A stretch of 64,000 bases of DNA from an uncultured Parvularculaceae bacterium (GCA_913055785.1 CAJXLJ010000005.1:1-64000), one strand, 5' to 3'. Shown: positions 28,912 through 38,510, counted from the first letter of the stretch. A program made the numbers and translations. Notes: generated by a model not told the origin, from the sequence alone.

Positions 28912-29337
28912 ATGGAAACGGTCACAGATATCCTCAGAAGCAATGCGGCGTTGATTGAATTCTGGCGGCTGGCGGTGGGCTTATCCGCGGCTTTCCTGAT
29001 CGCGCTTGGCGTGACGGTCCTGATACTGCCAAGACTGGCCTTGAAGTTTCTCGACGGCTACGCCTCAAGCGTATGGCTCAATACGGTGGAATCGATTTTG
29101 AGATTCGCCGCCGGGCTGGCGTTTATGGGGATTGCGCCGGAAACGAAACTACCCGTGGTTTTCTTCGCATTCGGGGCCATTCTCGCCCTAACGGCCATAC
29201 CCATGCTCTTCCTGCCAGGACTGCACAAACGCTATGGCGTATGGTCGAAGAAAATCGTCAGACGCATTTTGCCGTTTTACGGCGTTTGCGCTCTCCTGCT
29301 CAGCGCGGGCGTTATTCTTGGGGCGTTCTTAACCTGA
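28912..29337 (+). CDS. Small polytopic membrane protein of unknown function
   Basis: 141 aa with four predicted membrane helices (about residues 18-40, 60-75, 80-100 and 118-140), separated by short basic loops such as [16 protein letters not shown]. No family is recognised. It starts with a clear ATG and stands between the SNase gene (divergent) and the DUF1674 gene (convergent, 13 bases apart), so it is probably monocistronic. Confidence 0.65.
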   Translation: METVTDILRSNAALIEFWRLAVGLSAAFLIALGVTVLILPRLALKFLDGYASSVWLNTVESILRFAAGLAFMGIAPETKLPVVFFAFGAILALTAIPMLFLPGLHKRYGVWSKKIVRRILPFYGVCALLLSAGVILGAFLT

Positions 29338-29350
29338 CCTCAACCGGCCT

Positions 29351-29566
29351 TCAAAAATCCACCGCCCGGCCGCCGCGCTCCCAGTCGCCGTAGCGGGTGG
29401 GCTCCTCGCCCTTCGGTCCGTCGACTTCCTTCGGCCGCGTTTCGGGCTTTTCGGCCTTGCGCCTTGCCGCGGCTTCATCAAGCGCGCGGCGGGCGGCGGG
29501 CGTCAGCGTCGCGCCGGGGGCCGCCCCTTCGGGGCGCCGGGGCGTATCCTTCGTCTCGTCGGTCAT
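29351..29566 (-). CDS. DUF1674 protein, SDHAF4-like succinate dehydrogenase assembly factor
   Basis: About 71 aa, low-complexity basic N-terminus and the diagnostic C-terminal block [22 protein letters not shown] (broken here as [14 protein letters not shown] then RGGRAVDF). Mitochondrial SDHAF4 binds flavinylated SdhA during complex II assembly, so a similar role is inferred. It is too short for many gene finders. The start at 29566 is preferred over a frame eight codons longer. No sdh genes lie in the window. Confidence 0.85.
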   Translation of the reverse strand: MTDETKDTPRRPEGAAPGATLTPAARRALDEAAARRKAEKPETRPKEVDGPKGEEPTRYGDWERGGRAVDF

Positions 29567-29632
29567 ATTGAACCCGCCTTTTTCACCCACATATATAGCC
29601 CCGGTTTTCAGGAGAAAAAGGTCTCGCCGCCG

Positions 29633-30565
29633 ATGATGAATTCCTTACGCACCTTCATGCTGCTCGCCGCGCTCACCGCGCTTTTCATGGGCGTCGGCTT
29701 CCTGCTCGGCGGCGGCGCGGGCATGGCGATCGCGTTCGTCTTCGCGGCGGGAACAAACCTCTTCGCCTACTGGAATTCCGACAAGATGGTCTTGCGCATG
29801 TACCGCGCGCAGGAAGTGGACGCCGACCACGCCTCGGGCGCGGTCCGGCGCTATGCGGAGATCGTGACCGGGCTTGCGGAAAATGCGCGTCTGCCGCAGC
29901 CGAAAATCTATGTCATCGAGAACGACCAGCCGAACGCCTTCGCCACGGGGCGCAACCCGGACAACGCCGCGGTCGCGGCGACCACCGGCCTCCTCCGCAT
30001 ACTGACCGAGCAGGAAATCGCCGGCGTGATGGCGCACGAGCTCGCCCATGTCAAAAACCGCGACACGCTGACCATGACCGTCACCGCGACGATCGCCGGC
30101 GCGATCACCATGCTTGCGAATTTTGCGCTGTTCTTCGGCGGCAACCGCAATAATGGCGGCATTATCGGCGCCCTCGCAATCATGATCCTCGCGCCGATGG
30201 CGGCGGCGCTGGTGCAGATGGCGATCAGCCGCGGCCGCGAATATGAAGCTGACCGCGGCGGCGCGGAAATCTGCGGCCATCCCGAATGGCTCGCCTCGGC
30301 GCTCGCGAAAATCTCGAACGGCGCGGCGCGCATACCGAACGCCGTCGCCGAGCGTCACCCGGAAACCGGGCAGCTGATGATTATCAATCCGCTTTCAGGC
30401 CGGGGCCGCGACAACCTCTTCTCGACCCACCCGGCGACCCAGAATCGCATCGACCGGCTGATGGAAATGTCCGGCGGCGGCGCGCCGGAACCCCTTGAAC
30501 GGGTCGTCATGGACCCGAACGGCCCCGACCTCTTCGAAGGCCGCCGCAAGGGGCCGTGGGGTTAA
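29633..30565 (+). CDS. htpX: Membrane metalloprotease HtpX
   Basis: 310 aa. Two N-terminal helices are followed by the HExxH motif [13 protein letters not shown] (about residue 140), two more helices (about 155-200) and the third-ligand region [17 protein letters not shown]. HtpX works with FtsH in quality control of misfolded inner-membrane proteins. It starts with ATG ATG; the second is also plausible. Just beyond the stop lies a 9-bp perfect hairpin. Confidence 0.94.
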   Translation: MMNSLRTFMLLAALTALFMGVGFLLGGGAGMAIAFVFAAGTNLFAYWNSDKMVLRMYRAQEVDADHASGAVRRYAEIVTGLAENARLPQPKIYVIENDQPNAFATGRNPDNAAVAATTGLLRILTEQEIAGVMAHELAHVKNRDTLTMTVTATIAGAITMLANFALFFGGNRNNGGIIGALAIMILAPMAAALVQMAISRGREYEADRGGAEICGHPEWLASALAKISNGAARIPNAVAERHPETGQLMIINPLSGRGRDNLFSTHPATQNRIDRLMEMSGGGAPEPLERVVMDPNGPDLFEGRRKGPWG

Positions 30566-30567
30566 AG

Positions 30568-30589
30568 CAAACTTTGATAACAAAGTTTG
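30568..30589. promoter_or_regulatory. Perfect 9-bp inverted repeat after htpX
   Basis: CAAACTTTG (30568-30576), ATAA, then CAAAGTTTG (30581-30589). It begins three bases after the htpX stop. It lacks a T-run, so a standard terminator is unlikely; it may be a protein-binding or stabilising hairpin at the border of the AT-rich segment. Confidence 0.5.
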
Positions 30590-30645
30590 TATTACTAGAC
30601 ATTTGACGACAGCGTAACATACGCCAACATCTATGCCGTGTTCAT

Positions 30646-31380
30646 TTAGAGCGTATCAATAATCTCTTCTACAAAATCTCTTTCCCTATATCCTGAAACA
30701 AAATCCCAGCCGGCAAAGAGTTCCCAAAAAAAGCCGAGAAACGAACTTATGGAATCATAATCCGTAGACGCATTTCTCTGCAAAGTCATAGCGTGAGAAA
30801 GCCGCTTTAATACTTCAAATGCATCGCCCTCACTTAAATCAACTTCACGCAGCAAGAATGAAATTTCTTGCCGCAGTATTTCCATTCTAGACACGGTAAC
30901 ATCTAAATAATAATCGCTCATATTGTTTGCTACAGCGTGCCATCGGTTCTTTCCATCACCGACAGGTTCTTTAAAATAATCGCGAAACGCTTGGACAGAT
31001 AGGAGCTTTTCAGGAAAACTTGAAGCAAAACCATTATCTGCAACGGCAAGAAAATTTTCAATACATGCAAGCTTAAAATTGCGGTAATGGGCCGCGAATG
31101 TGCGTTTTATGCGTTGACGTTTATTATGTTCCGGCCAACGGATAAGAATCCAATAGAATATAATTGTGATGAGGGCGCCAGATGCAAAATCATAAAATAG
31201 CGTGTTATAGCCCATTGCCGAATTTGAGTAAAAACACACACCCCGATCACAAATTGCATCCCGCATAAACGGGTCAGGGTTAGCAAGCAACATCGTTGCG
31301 ATACAACTCAACACTAGCAAGATGTGTGGAGCACCAAGTAACGTGAGTGCGGCTCGGATATGAACCCATGCTTGATTCAT
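30646..31380 (-). CDS. AT-rich orphan two-helix membrane protein
   Basis: 244 aa. Helices near residues 18-33 (PHILLVLSCIATMLLA) and 64-83 (DFASGALITIIFYWILIRW) are followed by a long soluble, mostly helical C-terminal domain rich in Phe, Tyr, Asn and Arg (for example NFKLACIENFLAVAD and MEILRQEISFLLREVD). A Cys pair DAICDRGVCF lies between the helices. No family is recognised. Codon choice favours A/T (25 G+C of 60 bases in 30781-30840), unlike its neighbours, which points to recent acquisition. The ATG at 31380 is the only plausible start. Confidence 0.6.
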   Translation of the reverse strand: MNQAWVHIRAALTLLGAPHILLVLSCIATMLLANPDPFMRDAICDRGVCFYSNSAMGYNTLFYDFASGALITIIFYWILIRWPEHNKRQRIKRTFAAHYRNFKLACIENFLAVADNGFASSFPEKLLSVQAFRDYFKEPVGDGKNRWHAVANNMSDYYLDVTVSRMEILRQEISFLLREVDLSEGDAFEVLKRLSHAMTLQRNASTDYDSISSFLGFFWELFAGWDFVSGYRERDFVEEIIDTL

Positions 31381-31514
31381 ACTAGCGATTCTACATTGAG
31401 TATTTGCGCTTGGGAACGGCCTTTTCCTACTTAAAGTAATGCGCTTTCTAGAACCCGCCGTATTCTAAAAAGGTTGGTTATTTATATTTACCGGCCGTCA
31501 AGCACAGCCGCCGT

Positions 31515-32051
31515 TCAATCAAACAAATCCGGCCCAATGGCGCCTTCGATCTTCAAAAGGCGCCGTTTCGCTTCAACGCCGCCGGGCGCGGAAAAGCCGG
31601 TCATCCTGCCGCCGGCGCCGAGCACGCGATGACACGGCACGATGATCGGCCACGGATTTCGCCCGAGGGACTGGCCGACGCGCTGCGAGAAGGAAACGTC
31701 GCCGAGCGCGCGGGCGAGTTCGCCATAGGTTTTCGTTTCGCCGGGTTTGATGTCGACAGTCAGCGCGTAAAGATCGCGCTCGAACGCGGCGACACCTTCC
31801 ATATCGAGCTCGACATAGGCGAGGTCGCGCTTTTCGCCTTCGAAGAGAGCGGCGATATCGTCAATGATGCGCGCGATCTGTTGCGGCGGCGCCTCAACCA
31901 GCGCGACATCGCCGGCGCGTTTCGACAGGCGCGCGAGGGTTTCCGCTTCGCTCGGCTCCGGAAAGCTGACGGCGAGGACGCCCTTCGGGCCCCAGGCGAT
32001 CCCGCAGCGGCCGAGCGCCGTATCGAATAGAATGGCGGACGCATTTTCCAC
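31515..32051 (-). CDS. ogt: Methylated-DNA-protein-cysteine methyltransferase (Ogt/MGMT)
   Basis: 178 aa, suicide repair enzyme that transfers alkyl groups from O6-alkylguanine to its own Cys. The active-site block PWPIIVPCHRVLGAGG with downstream TGFSAPGGVEAKRRLL is diagnostic. The N-terminal domain (residues 1-90) is diverged but includes the usual RNase H-like segment. No Ada-type N-terminal sensor domain is present. It starts with GTG. Convergent relation to no neighbour; the repeat copy B lies just past the next gene. Confidence 0.92.
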   Translation of the reverse strand: MENASAILFDTALGRCGIAWGPKGVLAVSFPEPSEAETLARLSKRAGDVALVEAPPQQIARIIDDIAALFEGEKRDLAYVELDMEGVAAFERDLYALTVDIKPGETKTYGELARALGDVSFSQRVGQSLGRNPWPIIVPCHRVLGAGGRMTGFSAPGGVEAKRRLLKIEGAIGPDLFD

Positions 32052-32123
32052 GAGGCCGCTTCTAGCATGAAAAGCCGCTATTCAACGCCCGTTTTTTGCG
32101 GGGATCAATAAACGTCCGCTCAT

Positions 32124-32148
32124 CCCGGCTTTCGCCGGAATGAGCGGG
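32124..32148 (-). repeat. REP-like dispersed repeat, copy B
   Basis: The 25-base core matches copy A (8159-8183) at 23 of 25 positions. Here both arms are present: CCGCTCATCCCGGC upstream (32117-32130) pairs with GCCGGAATGAGCGG (32134-32147) with one mismatch. It begins 4 bases downstream of the GT2 stop on the minus strand and could act as a transcription end or mRNA-stabilising hairpin. Confidence 0.6.
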
Positions 32149-32151
32149 AGA

Positions 32152-33183
32152 TTACCCGCTGATGCGCGATTTGAGTGCGCTCAATTCTTCCCGCAATCTC
32201 TCGGCGGGAAACCGTTTGCGCTGCGGTTTCGCCTGCGCGTCGAGGGCGTATTCGATCTTGCGCACCCGCTCGAGCGTAAGCTCCAGAAGCTGGCGGTTAT
32301 AGGCGATAAGATCGGCGATCAGCGCAAACATCGCGCAGACCCCGCCCATCAGGAAGAGAACGCCGCCGATCACCAGCGACTGCACCATGCCCTGACCGTC
32401 GCCGGCGACATAATGAACGAGAAAACGCACGATCGGCAGCACGCCCGCCGCCATCAACATGACGCCGAGCATCAGGAAAATCTTCAGCGGCTCGTACATC
32501 GCATAGGCGCGCAGCATGGTGCGCCCGGTGCGCACCAGAAACTGCGGCATCGACCTGAAAAGCCGCGATGGCCGCGTCGCCCCGTTCGTCCGTACAGGCA
32601 CGGAAACAACGGAAAGGCGCTTGCGCCCCGCCTGGATGATGGTTTCGGTCGTATAGGAAAATGTCGAGCGCACCGTCATGCCCAGCGCCGCCTCGCGAGT
32701 CATGGCGCGGAACCCGCTCACCGCATCGGCGATCTCGGTTCCCGCCAGTTCGCTGACGACCCGGCTGCCGGCTTTCTGAAGGTGCTTTTTCAGCGGTGAG
32801 AAATGCGCAATGTCGCCCGTGCGCCGGTCGCCGACGACGATATCGGCGCGGCCCTCAAGTAAAGGCTCGACGAGCCTGGCGATGTCCTCGCCGCAATACT
32901 GGTTGTCGCCGTCGGTGTTCACGATGATGTCGGCGCCGAGACGCAGGGCTTCATCGAGCCCGCGCTGGAAAGTCTGGGCGAGGCCCTTGTTGGCCTTGTT
33001 GCCGATCACATGGTCGGCGCCGTTTTCCTTCGCGACCCGCACGGTCCCGTCGCTGGAACCGTCATCAATGACCAGCACCTCCACACAATCGACGCCGTCG
33101 ATCGCCCGCGGAATATCGGCGAGCGTCGCCGCAAGGGTCGCTTCCTCATTGAAGCACGGAATCTGAACGATGAGTTTGACCAT
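32152..33183 (-). CDS. GT2-family polyprenyl-phosphate glycosyltransferase
   Basis: 343 aa. The N-terminal GT-A domain has IPCFNEEATLAATLADIP, VIDDGSSDGTVRVA and NTDGDNQYCGEDIARL, which carry the nucleotide-sugar and metal-binding Asp residues. Two membrane helices (about residues 235-260 and 275-300) follow, as in dolichyl-phosphate mannose synthase-like enzymes. It probably loads a sugar on undecaprenyl phosphate in the cytosolic leaflet. It is divergent from the DUF354 protein gene and belongs to the glycan cluster. Confidence 0.85.
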   Translation of the reverse strand: MVKLIVQIPCFNEEATLAATLADIPRAIDGVDCVEVLVIDDGSSDGTVRVAKENGADHVIGNKANKGLAQTFQRGLDEALRLGADIIVNTDGDNQYCGEDIARLVEPLLEGRADIVVGDRRTGDIAHFSPLKKHLQKAGSRVVSELAGTEIADAVSGFRAMTREAALGMTVRSTFSYTTETIIQAGRKRLSVVSVPVRTNGATRPSRLFRSMPQFLVRTGRTMLRAYAMYEPLKIFLMLGVMLMAAGVLPIVRFLVHYVAGDGQGMVQSLVIGGVLFLMGGVCAMFALIADLIAYNRQLLELTLERVRKIEYALDAQAKPQRKRFPAERLREELSALKSRISG

Positions 33184-33306
33184 GATGAACCGCCGCTGAG
33201 GAGACGCGCTGTCCCAAGCTTTATGGCAAACGAAGCGTTAATGTTTCGGAAATGTGCGCAAAATAGCTTGCCCGCAAACCGCCGCGAACAAAGGATATTC
33301 TGCGAG

Positions 33307-34338
33307 ATGCGCGTGCTTGTCGACATTTTGCACCCGGCGCATGTGCACTTTTTCAGGAACTTCATTTTCGAAATGCAGTCGCGCGGCCATGACGTGCGCG
33401 TGCTGTCGCGAAACAAGGATGTCGCCGTCCCCTTGCTGGAAAGCTACGGCATAGACCACACGATCCTTTCGACGCAGCGGCCCGGACGGCTCCGGCTGGC
33501 CATGGAGCTTGCGCAGCGAATTTACAAAACGCAAAGAGCCATACTGGACTACAAACCGGACATCCTCATGGGCGCGATGGGCCCTTCCATCACGCTCCCG
33601 GGCCGGGCGAGCCGCGTAAGGACGCTCGTCTTTTACAACAACGAAACGACAGCGCGCCTCAATGCAATCGTCGCGCGCATTGCGGACGCATGGATATCGC
33701 CGCGCGCCCTGAAAGGAAGTTACGGCGAAAAGCACATCCGCTATAATGGATGCCACGAGCTTGCCTATCTGCACCCCAACCGCTTCACCCCAGATCCTGA
33801 CCGGCTGCGCCGGCGCGGCATCGATCCGGAAAAGCCTTATTCAATCCTGCGTTTCGTCGCCTGGGAATCGATCCATGATCACGGCGAAAGCGGCCTCGAT
33901 CTCGAGGGCAAGAGAAAAGCGATCGACATTCTTTCGCGCCTCGGACCGGTTTACATCACCTCTGAGAAAACGTTACCGCCGGAATTCGAGCCTTATCGGC
34001 TGAACCTGCCTGTCGAGGACATGCATCACGCGCTCGCCTTTGCGACGCTTACCGCCGGCGAAAGCTCGACCGTCGCTTCGGAATCGGCCTGCCTTGGCGC
34101 GCATGCGGTTTTCATCTCGAAGACCGGGCGCGGCGTCAATGAGGAGCAGGAAGAACGATACGGACTGGTGAAGAACTTCACGGGCGGACGCCAGAACGAC
34201 GCGCTGCGTTATCTGGAAGCACTTGCGGGCGAAGATCCCGATCAGATCAAGGACAAGGCGCAACGCCTGCGACAAGAGATGCTTGACGATGTGATTGACG
34301 TGACGGCCTATATGGCGGACCTCGCCGAAGCAGGATGA
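33307..34338 (+). CDS. DUF354-family glycosyltransferase-like protein
   Basis: 343 aa from the ATG at 33307 (RVLVDILHPAHVHFF start); a much longer frame upstream is spurious and lies in the divergent GT2 gene. DUF354 proteins have a GT-B-like fold. Visible segments are DILMGAMGPSITLPGRASRVRTLVFYNNE and LNAIVARIADAWISP near the N-terminus, and a C-terminal TAGESSTVASESACLG, similar to UDP-binding regions. Sugar donor unknown. It probably works on the same lipid-linked glycan as its neighbours. Confidence 0.8.
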   Translation: MRVLVDILHPAHVHFFRNFIFEMQSRGHDVRVLSRNKDVAVPLLESYGIDHTILSTQRPGRLRLAMELAQRIYKTQRAILDYKPDILMGAMGPSITLPGRASRVRTLVFYNNETTARLNAIVARIADAWISPRALKGSYGEKHIRYNGCHELAYLHPNRFTPDPDRLRRRGIDPEKPYSILRFVAWESIHDHGESGLDLEGKRKAIDILSRLGPVYITSEKTLPPEFEPYRLNLPVEDMHHALAFATLTAGESSTVASESACLGAHAVFISKTGRGVNEEQEERYGLVKNFTGGRQNDALRYLEALAGEDPDQIKDKAQRLRQEMLDDVIDVTAYMADLAEAG

Positions 34339-34361
34339 GCAGCCAAAGAACCGCCCTGCCG

Positions 34362-35237
34362 CTACTTGGCGTTCTCTAAAAAGTTTTCTTTTGAAAACAC
34401 CAGCAGCACGATGACGCCGCTGGCGCAAAAACCGGCCATGCGGTTAAGCGCCACTGTCAGGAACGCGGCGGCGGGAGCGATAGCGATAAATTGCGCGAGC
34501 GCCGCGGCGATGATCTCGCTCACGCCGAGCCCGCCGGGGGCGATGGCGAAGGCCGAGCCGAGGCTGTCGCAAACGACGAATATGGCGCTTCGAACCGGCC
34601 CGACCGCAAACCCGATGGCGCTGAACGCCGCGACGATGCGCAATACATTCACGCCCAGAGACGCCAGGCGCAAGACGACCATCAGCACAGCCGTCCGCGC
34701 ATCCGAACAGCGCGCAATCCAGATCGTCGCTCCAGTGGCCGCAACCGCGCCGCCCGCGATCACCGCATAGCCTATCTTGTATCCCGCCAGCAGAAGCGGC
34801 GCCCCGCCAAGCGCCACGGACATCGACAGCGTAAGAAGGGCGGTTACGCCGATCATCCGCGCGCTGTCGGCGAGGCTGGCGCCGGCGCGCATCAGCGCTG
34901 CGCCGCGCGTCATCGCGCCGCCGGGAACAGGCAACAGTTCCGTAATCCGGGCGAAGGCGGAAAAAGCGAACGCTTCGTGAAATCCCATCTTCCGCCCGAG
35001 CGCATGCGCGGAGAGTTGCAGCCCGAAAGCAGCAAGCCCCAGGCTTAATGGCGCCAGCACCGCTGTCATGAGGATCAGGGGCGTAATGGAAATCGCCGTC
35101 GGGTCGAGCTTCAGCGAGCCAAGCGAAACAATAAAGCCCCCGACAAAAACCACGCCGGCGCAGACCGTCAGCGTTTTACGCCGACGCTGCGCAAAAGCCC
35201 GCAGACGGGGCAGAATGTGGGTCACAGCTTCTCGCAC
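34362..35237 (-). CDS. Lysylphosphatidylglycerol-synthase-like / flippase-like membrane protein
   Basis: 291 aa, about eight hydrophobic helices. The segments FARITELLPVPGGAMTRGAALMRAGA and SAFAIAPGGLGVSEIIAAALAQ are characteristic of the UPF0104/LPG-synthase transmembrane family, in which the region acts as a lipid flippase. It starts with GTG. Only 23 bases separate it from the convergent DUF354 gene, consistent with a shared envelope-lipid function. Substrate unknown. Confidence 0.75.
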   Translation of the reverse strand: MREAVTHILPRLRAFAQRRRKTLTVCAGVVFVGGFIVSLGSLKLDPTAISITPLILMTAVLAPLSLGLAAFGLQLSAHALGRKMGFHEAFAFSAFARITELLPVPGGAMTRGAALMRAGASLADSARMIGVTALLTLSMSVALGGAPLLLAGYKIGYAVIAGGAVAATGATIWIARCSDARTAVLMVVLRLASLGVNVLRIVAAFSAIGFAVGPVRSAIFVVCDSLGSAFAIAPGGLGVSEIIAAALAQFIAIAPAAAFLTVALNRMAGFCASGVIVLLVFSKENFLENAK

Positions 35238-35351
35238 AGACCTACATTAAGGAACTGTGCGTTTACTTTGCGTTAACTGCATTCAAACTCTTTTCCTGTA
35301 GCGCGTCCCTGACGCCTCTCTGGCTGAGCGACCGGCGCGCAAGGGACAATA

Positions 35352-37283
35352 ATGATTTCGCGGTCACGCATTACTGTTACGCAGGCCTTTGCCGCGCTGA
35401 CCGTTCTCCTGGCGCTCGCGGCCTTCACCGTTCCCCAGGAGCCGTTCTCCATCGATGACGTTCTTTATATCGACATGGCGCGCGCCATGGCCGAGCGCGG
35501 CGCGTTTGACGTTACCGAGCAAAACCTGCCTGACGGCGCGCCCTTGCTGACGCGGTCTGCGACCATGGTTCATGTCATCGACGGCCGCGCCATTCCGCAA
35601 TATCCGGGCGGATACGCAATCCTCGCCGCGCCGTTCTATATTCTGTTCGGCGTTCAGGGGCTGATCCTGATGAACGCCCTCGCCGCCGGCGCGGCCCTGT
35701 GGCTTACGCACAGGATCACGCAACGGCTCTATGACGATGACGCAATCGCGCGCAACGCCTGCCTGCTGCTCGGATTCGCCACGATTTTCGCCGGATATGT
35801 GTTTGGAATCTGGCCGCAAATGCTGTCGCTTGCCTTTACGCTCGGCGGCGCGCTCTTTACACTGAATATTCCCGGCGAAAAGAAAGCGGCCCGGCTTGTG
35901 ACGGCGCTTTGCGCCGGGGTCGTCTTTGGTCTCGGGCTCAATTTCCGGATCGACGCGATCGTGCCGGCAGCCGCCGCGTTTTTCTGGCTTCGACTTTATG
36001 CAGCGCCAGACGACCGGACAAGCGCCGCGGCGTTGCTCGCCGGTCTTGCGCCAAGCGTTTTGATGGCGGCGGTGATCAATGACATGAAATTCGGCGTCTT
36101 CCTGCCGTTTTACTATGGCGAAAAGGGCGGCCTTGATTCCGCCGGCTCTTACGGCCCCGTCGCCTGGGCGATTGCGACGGCGATAACGGCGAGCCTTGTC
36201 CTCGACGTTTCAAAGCCCGCCGTTCAAAGGATTATCAAACCGTTCCTCACTGTCAGAGCCGTCCTTGCCCTGACAGCCGGCGTTTTCCTGTTGCTTGTTT
36301 TCAGCAAAGACGCGCTCAGGCTTGCGCGCAACGCCTATTTCCTAATCGTCGATATTCAGGCGTTCGACGGCGCCAATCAACAGCTCGGCCTGGCGCGCGA
36401 CGACTATGGCTATTGGTCGTTCTGGGGCATGCCGAAAAAGGCGCTGATCGAGAGCCTCCCGTTCGCGGCGCTGATGATCATCCCTGTCCTTGAATTTTTC
36501 AAAGGGCGCAAACTGCGCGCGCACGCCTTTTCATTGCTGATGATCGCCGCGCCGCTGGCTTTCTTCTCGCTGAAAGGCATGCATGGCGGGATGGGATACA
36601 ACATGCGGTATTTTCTTCCCGTCATGCCGTTTATCGCCATTCTGTCTGCTTACGGCTTACATCGCGTAATGAGCGCAAGCGCCGCCAGGCCGAAATTGTT
36701 GACCTATGGTTGCGCCGCCGGCGTCGCGGCGGCGATCGCGCTTTACCAGTCTGCCGCTTCAGCCCCGGCGGCGCTGCAAACCCCGCTGCAGCTCTATCCG
36801 CAGCTTGCGCTCTTTGCGGCCGTGCTTGGCGCCTGCGCGTTTGCTCTGATCCGGGGCAAGAGCGCCCCGGCGCTGTTGCTGTCAGGCGCGGCGTTCGGTT
36901 ACGCCGCCGTCCTTTCTGTGGCGGACGCCGCCGGCTATTTGAGTTTCCGCGCCGCGAAAACGCCCTACGCCCGTTCTTACCAGGCGCTCATCCCGCAACG
37001 CTCTCTCGTCCTGACGACGGCGGAGGATTATCTCATGAGAGCGGCCGGCAATGACGTCGCCGCCGTCCGTCCTGACGAAGACGATCCGGAAAAAACAGCC
37101 GCGGCGGTCTCAGCCTACGAAACCGCAGGCCGCTGCGTGTTCGTGCATTCCGCGCTGGCGCTCGAACACTCCCGGCTTATGGGTTTTGAAAGCGTCGCCA
37201 TTCCTTACGCGCATCCGCGCGACAGGTTGAACCCGACGCTTGCACTCTATGCGCCGGCGAACCGGCCGAAGGAATGCCGCTAG
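35352..37283 (+). CDS. Polytopic GT-C type glycosyltransferase (PMT/ArnT-like)
   Basis: 643 aa with about 11-12 hydrophobic helices. In the first periplasmic loop the segment FSIDDVLYIDMARAMAERG carries the Asp pair typical of GT-C enzymes that use polyprenyl-phosphate sugars, and PGGYAILAAPFYILFG follows. The rest is hydrophobic with a soluble C-terminal domain (about residues 540-643). The enzyme would transfer a lipid-linked sugar on the periplasmic side, perhaps the product of the GT2 protein. Acceptor unknown. Confidence 0.75.
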   Translation: MISRSRITVTQAFAALTVLLALAAFTVPQEPFSIDDVLYIDMARAMAERGAFDVTEQNLPDGAPLLTRSATMVHVIDGRAIPQYPGGYAILAAPFYILFGVQGLILMNALAAGAALWLTHRITQRLYDDDAIARNACLLLGFATIFAGYVFGIWPQMLSLAFTLGGALFTLNIPGEKKAARLVTALCAGVVFGLGLNFRIDAIVPAAAAFFWLRLYAAPDDRTSAAALLAGLAPSVLMAAVINDMKFGVFLPFYYGEKGGLDSAGSYGPVAWAIATAITASLVLDVSKPAVQRIIKPFLTVRAVLALTAGVFLLLVFSKDALRLARNAYFLIVDIQAFDGANQQLGLARDDYGYWSFWGMPKKALIESLPFAALMIIPVLEFFKGRKLRAHAFSLLMIAAPLAFFSLKGMHGGMGYNMRYFLPVMPFIAILSAYGLHRVMSASAARPKLLTYGCAAGVAAAIALYQSAASAPAALQTPLQLYPQLALFAAVLGACAFALIRGKSAPALLLSGAAFGYAAVLSVADAAGYLSFRAAKTPYARSYQALIPQRSLVLTTAEDYLMRAAGNDVAAVRPDEDDPEKTAAAVSAYETAGRCVFVHSALALEHSRLMGFESVAIPYAHPRDRLNPTLALYAPANRPKECR

Positions 37284-37301
37284 AAACAGGCCCCGCGCGG
37301 A

Positions 37302-38510
37302 TCAGCGCGCCGCCGCAAGCCGCGCTGGGGCGAACCTCAAACCCAATACGTCGCAGTAAATCACGCCGATAGCAGCCGCCGCAAAGATCCAGATCGCCGG
37401 CACGACAGCGCTCGATTCGGTCATGTAGGAGGCGATCGGCAGGTACCACAAAACCGCCGCGGCGGTTTGCGCGCGCATGCCGGCGATCTTGCCGTCCGCG
37501 ATCAGGATCAGCAGCGGAAAGGCGACCAGCAGCCAGTCGTAAATCCAGATATAGGGCGCGGTGATCACGCTGAGCAGCATGGCGAGCGCGGCTAGGGTCC
37601 GGTGAGAGGCGCCCCGCCGCGCCGCATAGATGATCGCAACGGCGGCGGCGGCGAGCGCCGGCGCATAAACGGCTAAGCCGCTGACATGGGTCATCCCGAG
37701 ATTGCGCAGCGTATCGAGAAGCGTGATGCGTCCGGACCCGCTGTCAAGCGCCATGAAATCCGCATGCGCGCTGGTGAGAGACTGAATGTAGGCAAGCCAC
37801 GGTTCCGGCCCGAAGGCGAACAGGGAAAGGCTGGCGCTGAACAGCGCCGTCGTTACAGCCCAGAATACCGTTCGCCACGAGCCGGTGACGATCAGAAAGA
37901 CCGGGATCAGCAATCCGTATTGCGGCTTCAGCGTCAAAACGCCGAGCAAAACTCCGGCTAGGACCGGCCGGGTTTTCGACATCAAGAGTCCTGCGCAGGC
38001 AAGCAGCGTGAAGAACGCGGAGAATTGTCCGGTTTTCATCAGCGACCAGGCGGCGGGCGAGGTCGCCGCTACAAGAATCAACGCCAGGTTCTTGCGCGTG
38101 AGCCATCTCGCCCCGGCGGCGACCGCTGCGATGGAGGCGCCGAGCCACAGGAACTTCGCCGCCCCATAGGGCGCGAGCCCGAACGGCGCGAGGAACAGGA
38201 ACATAGTCGGGGCGTAGAACCACAAGAACCCGTGTTCCTGGGTGATCAACGAATGAAAATAGTCGGGATCGTAAAGCCGCGCGCCCTCGCCCGCGAGCGC
38301 CTTTTCGGAAGCCACATGAAACGGGAGGTAATCCTGAATGACGGCGTCGGCGCGTTCCGCAACGAACTCAAAAATCACCGGAGATTGAATGATGAAGAAC
38401 ACCAGCATGATCAGCGACAGGCTTAACGCCCGCCGCAGCACCGGCCCCGGCGCCGCCGCAAAGCCGTCCTGAAGACGGCTTAACAAGACCTTTCCCCTCA
38501 ACGTCGCCAT
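37302..38510 (-). CDS. GT87-family (DUF2029) polytopic glycosyltransferase
   Basis: 402 aa with about ten membrane helices. The first periplasmic segment contains DYLPFHVASEKALAGEGARLYDPDYF, typical of GT87/PimE-like mannosyltransferases, and AGVLLGVLTLKPQYGLLIPVFLIVTG is a conserved DUF2029 block. It would use a polyprenyl-phosphate sugar. It converges on the GT-C gene with 18 bases between stops. Part of the glycan cluster. Confidence 0.82.
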   Translation of the reverse strand: MATLRGKVLLSRLQDGFAAAPGPVLRRALSLSLIMLVFFIIQSPVIFEFVAERADAVIQDYLPFHVASEKALAGEGARLYDPDYFHSLITQEHGFLWFYAPTMFLFLAPFGLAPYGAAKFLWLGASIAAVAAGARWLTRKNLALILVAATSPAAWSLMKTGQFSAFFTLLACAGLLMSKTRPVLAGVLLGVLTLKPQYGLLIPVFLIVTGSWRTVFWAVTTALFSASLSLFAFGPEPWLAYIQSLTSAHADFMALDSGSGRITLLDTLRNLGMTHVSGLAVYAPALAAAAVAIIYAARRGASHRTLAALAMLLSVITAPYIWIYDWLLVAFPLLILIADGKIAGMRAQTAAAVLWYLPIASYMTESSAVVPAIWIFAAAAIGVIYCDVLGLRFAPARLAAAR

